Shown: positions 59,335-64,000 of the stretch, piece by piece
Position numbering within the stretch: position 1 is the first letter of the stretch
Layout of the letters: the number at the start of each line of letters is the position of its first letter
Source: Melastoma dodecandrum
Lineage: Eukaryota; Streptophyta; Magnoliopsida; Myrtales; Melastomataceae
DNA length: 64,000 bases
Direction of reading: 5' to 3'
Assembly: GCA_029817715.1 (NCBI GenBank)
Contig: JARUPY010000465.1
Coordinates: 5,045,001-5,109,000 of the forward strand
Translations under genes and position numbers: made by a program
Notes under the pieces: generated by a model
What the model was told of the DNA's origin: nothing
What the model saw: the letters and a program-made list of their open reading frames with translations, nothing else
Database searches by the model: none

Positions 59335-61740
59335 ATGGAGTCGTCGGGGAGCGGGCTGACGTTCAAGCTGCACCCCTTGGAGTTCCTCAACGTCTCCGAC
59401 CACTACACCCGCGTCAAGTGCCAGCTCAGCCTCCGCAGTCCTCCGCCTCCGCGCACTCCAACGGCGGCGGCGTTCCTCCGATCACTCCTCTCTCCCTTCT
59501 TCTTCCTCTTCTTCCTCCCCTTCCCCCGACCAGGTGCAGGTTCCGCCTAGGGTTTACGGGTGCGTGATCGGGGTCCAGAACGGCCGTACCGTCGAGATCT
59601 TCAACAGCTTCGAGCTCCTGTTCGACCCCGAGGCCTATACACTCGACCGGACCTTCCTCGACAAGAAACAAGAGCTCTGTAATCTCCGTTCCTCTTTATT
59701 TTGCCGATTCTCCTTTCACCAGTTTTGTTTGTTTGTGTGGTTTCTGGGTGATTGTCTTGCCTCGGCTGACAGATAAGATGGTTTTCCCTAATTTCTAAAA
59801 TCTGGCCATGTTAGAAATTGTGTTAAAGTTATAAAGCTAGTAATTAGGCGAAGGCTTCCAACATATATAAGCACTTAGTCCAGGCCTTTTCTAGGCAACG
59901 TGGAATTATTTCCAACAATAATAGATAGGATTGGTGCATGTAGAGCGAATGGAAACCTTGGATGGTTCATGGATTTTAGGCATGAGTTGCTCCTGATGAT
60001 TGTCGGTTGAGTTATCGCCATGATTGAATCAGAGCTTTGAGTAGCTCCTCTTGAATAGTAGTGAGTGGGAATCTATCTGGAGTTTTACTACTTTGCGAGT
60101 GTAGAAGATTTTTTTTTTTCATTGTTTATCCTTCTCGTGGTCTGCCGGGGGTCATTTGATTCTCGTGCTTCTCTATGCTAATTTATGTTGAATCTTCTTT
60201 TGACAGCTGATGGATATTAACGAAAGCCCCGTTTATGTTAGACTCAATCCTTCTATAAATCATGCTCAGAAGGATCTTCCTGTCACTATCTACGAAAGTG
60301 GTAAGCATTAGTGAATGTGAATTCGATGAGTTATGGTCCAAAGAGAATATGTCAGTTGCCAACTGCTTGACTTGATATGTTTCAATCTAAAAATGCGGAA
60401 GTGATCATACAATAACTATAAGTTTGCTGCTCATGAGAAATGACCACTCTGATTGACTGTGGGTCTGAAGAGGCAGCCAAAAAAGTGAATAACAACGCGA
60501 TTGCTCTGTTAGATAAACTAGTGGTGTAGCTCAGAGGTATTTCTAAAAAAATGGATGCTATTTACCCTTCATTGGAACATTTTAAGCTGAGCGACCGCAC
60601 TTTTGGGTTGTTATTTCATACATATTAAGCGACAATTAAGTTACTTTGCTTCCCATGTCATCTGACTGGTTGTGCATCGAAATATATCGATGTTCTTTTG
60701 TTGCACGGGTATCTCTCAACTGGCTAACTTTAAGCTTTCTTTCCCTTGTATGTCACGTTTGGCTGCCCGATCTTAGAGCTGCACGTCATTGATGGGATCC
60801 CACAGCTTATATTTGTCCATGCAAGCTACAATATCGAGGTGCGAGTTTTATTCGTTCCCATGCTCTACTGGTATTTGCTTTCTGTAGTTGCTCAGTTGTT
60901 GACTGACTAATCTCCAATTGAAGACAGTGGAAGCCGAAAAAATTTCTGTAGATCACATTGCACATCTAAAGCCTTCTGATGGGGGCTCAGCTGCAACTCA
61001 ATGTAAGTCATCTCTAAATTCCTGGAAAATTGTTGTTTTCTCATTCTGGGCATGGGGAGAAATTGCTTGGTCATGATTGAAGGGCTTCCTGTTGGTTCTT
61101 ATTTGCAGTGGCTGCTCACCTAACTGGAATTCACAGTGCCATCAAGATGCTGAATAGCAGAGTTGGAGTGCTTCATCACCATCTGGTCGCAATGCAGAAA
61201 GGTACCTGCCGCTATTGATGTACTTTTAGATGAATTAGCGATTTCATTCGTCGTATTTTTCCCCTTCAGATGTCGTGACAGAAATGGCATATGAAGCATT
61301 TAGTAATTCAGTAGTGCCTTGCTTTGGTGACAGGCGAGACTCCCTGTGAGAATTCTCTGCTGAGACAAGTGTCCAGTCTACTGAGAAGATTGCCCGCCAT
61401 GGAATCCAGGAAATTCCAGGACGACTTCTTGATGGTTGGTGTCCTAAGCGGCGTGGCTACCATATATCGGACGGTTGCTTTAATATTTCCTCCTTTTGCC
61501 ATAAATTATGAATTGAGTTTCCCTTTCCATTCAGGAGTATAACGACACTGTGTTGATCGCTCACTTGGCCATGCTCACAAACTGCTCAAGGTACAAACTT
61601 AATCGTAGCTTTTTTTGTTTCTTTCATTTGAGTAAAAGGAAGGATGGCTAAGCAGTGGTTGGGGCTTTTTGTTGTTGCAGCACGATGAACGTTAGCTGAC
61701 TGACAAGTTCAACATAGCTTATGACCGTCCAGCAGAAGGG
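59335..61740 (+). pseudogene. CSN6: COP9 signalosome subunit 6 copy, apparently broken
   Basis: Exon pieces match CSN6 in order. GLTFKLHPLEFLNVSDHYTRVK lies at 59347, PPRVYGCVIGVQNGRTVEIF at 59540 and KKQEL at 59665. A remnant reading YKMVFPNF then a stop lies near 59772. LMDINESPVYVRLNPSINHA starts at 60207, ELHVIDGIPQLIFVHAS at about 60777, VEAEKISVDHIAHLKPSDGG at about 60928, HLTGIHSAIKMLNSRVGVL near 61118, ENSLLRQVSSLLRRLP at 61346 and YNDTVLIAHLAMLTNCS near 61536. CSN6 is the MPN subunit paired with CSN5 in the nuclear complex that removes NEDD8 from cullins. Lesions: the 5' half of exon 1 and VPPRVYG differ in frame by one base; the exon that should encode the central MPN text after PNF is truncated by a stop with most of it missing; and the last exon shifts frame after TMNV. 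A functional copy must exist elsewhere if this reading is right. Indel error in the assembly is the alternative. Confidence 0.75.
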
Positions 61741-64000
61741 GAGGAAGGACAGCATATATATATCTGAACGAATCTGCACATACCAACTAGTGGGGTGGAC
61801 ATAACAGGTTGCAGTATATGACCATGGAATTGCTTTTCCTTCGTTTCCGCATCAACGGTGAGGAATCAGTATCTCTACCGTGCAAGGCAATCTTACCCCC
61901 CCCCCCCCCCAACCCACCCACCTAGTAAGTGTGCAAAACTCTCTCCCGCTCAATTTACCTGCAATGGAGAGGCTTATTTTCAAGATTCTTTCCTTTTTTG
62001 ACTTTGTAAGCCGTGAAGCACAGATTGTTTAGGCAGACAAACAGACAGAGACAGCTGGAGATCATCATCCGGCATCGACAAGCATTTTCTTGTTGAAGTC
62101 CCAACTAACACACAACCCTCAGACACTGATCCCATCCTCTCATCTGCAGTTGACCCTTCACCATTATACAATACGCTGCTGGCAACTGGGTACTGTAGAA
62201 CGGATGACGTCATGATAATCCCCCAGCAATCTCAAGTCAAGTTTACTGTTGGTGCCAAACGGCTAAGGAGGATTAGATTATAGGGTGGGGGGTTTGGGGG
62301 GAAGTTTCCAAAAGGTCAAAGGATGATGAAGACAAGAGTGAATTGGTGAAGTAGGTGAGAACACCCCCTACATCACAAGGTTAATGTTAATCCCAATCTC
62401 TAGCTGATCATTTAAAATAATAATAATAATTGTAATGTCTGATGATGATTTGAAATTCAATGTCCGCCCCCGAAGCATCCGGGAATTTTTTATGTGGGAG
62501 GAAAAAAGGTGGATGTGGATGTAGATGTGGTGGTAGTGTGGGAGGGGGATGTTGATGGCCGCGTTGAACCCTTAAGAAAAGATTCTTCCCGGGATTATGG
62601 GAGACGGGATGGACTTAGCTTGCTATGCATTCACATCATGAATTCTTTCTGTGTATTGCCTTCCTCCTGGTTTAACTGAATGACGGGCCATATATTTTAA
62701 TAATTTCTATTTCCTCCCGTGATTTCTGGATTTCCTCACGTGACATAATTTACAACATGTATGTTACGTTGCCGATTAATTATTGTTTAGTTATTTTCAA
62801 ATTATATTAAATAGGTAACAATTTAAAAAAAAAAAATGAACCGCAAAGGCTACACATTTTTTATCGAATTTCTCGCGTGTATCTTCGTCCTTTTGTCACG
62901 AGGGCGGCTGAGTCTTTTGTTCTTTGGGCGCTTGCCACGTGGGTCTGGAACGGCCATCCTGTCCAAAACAGTGTAGCTGAGACCGTTCTCAGCTGGCAAA
63001 GTTTTTCTTTTATAACACAATATTTTAAACTCTTTATGGTTTTACTTTAAGATAAGATGAGATTAATCTCCGAATTCATTTGCTTCAAAAAGTATCGTAA
63101 AATAAAATAAAAAACGAAATTTTACTTTTAATCGCGATAATATTTTTCAGTTTTAAACCGTAAAATATTAAAATAGTGTCATGGCCCCTAGCTTTTAAAA
63201 AAAGTTAATTAGGCTAGATTATCTATTAATTTAGCTTAAAAAAATAAAAAATAGTACAATTTTATCCCATAGACTTCGCCTACTTCAATTTGTCCAGTTA
63301 TTTAATTTTTCAGCTTCGACACTAACTCTCCAGTCTTTTGTAATGCCGAATACAGGGGAATTAGAGTTTTTGATATAACAAAACATGAGTTGATTGCGCG
63401 TTAACTTGATTTTATGCTTAAATTCGATTTTACAAAAGTCAAATTTAAAATATTATTTTAGTAATATAAAAAATGAGTAACTTATTAATATAAAATATTA
63501 TTGTAATGGGCTGAATTTTTAAATTAAAGGCGTTAATTTGTGTTTTTTCTTTGGGGGTATTGTCAGAATCTAAGACCTCACCTACAAATCTCCCAACCCA
63601 TCTCACTCTATATGGACCCCCGTGAATATTTTGAAGACGTCTTCCGATAAATTTAGGCCGACCTTGAATTTCTTCCCCCACCAACACCTTCTTCTCTCCT
63701 TTTAATTACCCTTTTTATTTTAATTTTAATTATTATTATAAAGAAAATCCCCGTTTCCCTATAAACCCAGTGGCCATTCTCACTTTCTCCCGTAATTCAA
63801 CTTTTCAGAATTCGAATCCCACGAGTTGGGGGGCGACAACGATGCAGTTCGATTTCATTCATCTCGGGTCGTGTCCCTTCGTTACTTTAATATTATTTAA
63901 AACCAAGTGAAGTCGTGTTAAATTCTTTTTGTAAGTTCTATTCATTTCTAGGCATTGTACCAGAAAAAAAAAAATAAAAAAAGAAAGGAGATGAGAGGCA
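61741..64000. other. Terminal intergenic region, no gene seen
   Basis: No supportable gene. It includes a C-run at about 61896-61910, an AAT microsatellite near 62415-62432, an A-run near 62825-62838 and A/T-rich DNA from 62700 on. A TATAAA word near 63760, followed by a pyrimidine-rich stretch, could be the promoter of a gene just beyond the window, but the ATG at 63842 opens only a short frame. Confidence 0.4.

Noticed and set aside
1..64000. CRISPR arrays, bacterial operons, rRNA genes
   Set aside because: None seen. The spaced repeats are transposon or coding repeats in a plant nuclear context. tRNA and small RNA genes could be missed by eye; a covariance-model scan would settle it.

Overview
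This is a stretch of flowering-plant nuclear DNA. The evidence is split genes with GT-AG introns, an A/T-rich intergenic background, plant-only gene families (CESA, WAK, DC1, DUF4228, PPI, GALS) and plant-type transposons. The CESA protein has the layout I associate with woody-dicot and grass secondary-wall enzymes. I cannot name the species.

Layout. (1) 0.8-5.6 kb, plus: a proton-pump-interactor gene whose first exon carries four tandem Cys-rich modules, making it about twice the usual size. (2) 6.0-6.9 kb, minus: a DC1 zinc-finger protein. (3) 8.85-10.8 kb, plus: GALS1-type pectic galactan synthase. (4) 14.7-15.3 kb, plus: a small DUF4228 protein. (5) 16.3-23.7 kb, plus: SKI3, 21 coding exons rebuilt in frame to 1168 residues. 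(6) 24.1-25.6 kb, minus: a broken LysM receptor kinase next to a 620-bp hAT-like element. (7) 27.8-30.1 kb, minus: an intact wall-associated kinase. (8) 31.1-33.8 kb, minus: a decayed PhoD-like phosphatase. (9) 34.1-44.15 kb: a transposon nest. A MULE-like element and a MITE are followed by a calmodulin-like gene remnant split by a copia retrotransposon with a 5-bp target duplication. The copia 5' LTR is itself split by a 3.1-kb gypsy-type LTR. (10) 47.9-52.3 kb, plus: an intact secondary-wall cellulose synthase (CESA7/IRX3 type, 14 exons, 1088 residues). (11) 52.8-55.7 kb, minus: a coiled-coil gene with repeated frame breaks. (12) 56.3-58.2 kb, minus: a Golgi UDP-rhamnose/UDP-galactose transporter (URGT). 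(13) 59.3-61.7 kb, plus: a degenerate CSN6 copy. (14) The remainder to 64 kb is A/T-rich with no gene I can support.

How the genes relate. Four intact genes act on the cell wall: GALS1 (galactan synthesis), URGT (carries UDP-Gal into the Golgi, the substrate of GALS1), CESA7 (cellulose) and WAK (pectin-binding receptor). The others concern the plasma-membrane proton pump (PPI) and cytoplasmic mRNA decay (SKI3). Five loci (LYK, PhoD-like, CML, coiled-coil, CSN6) are broken, yet SKI3, CESA7, WAK and URGT splice cleanly with no frame break. That makes true gene decay more likely than poor sequence, although isolated indel errors cannot be excluded.
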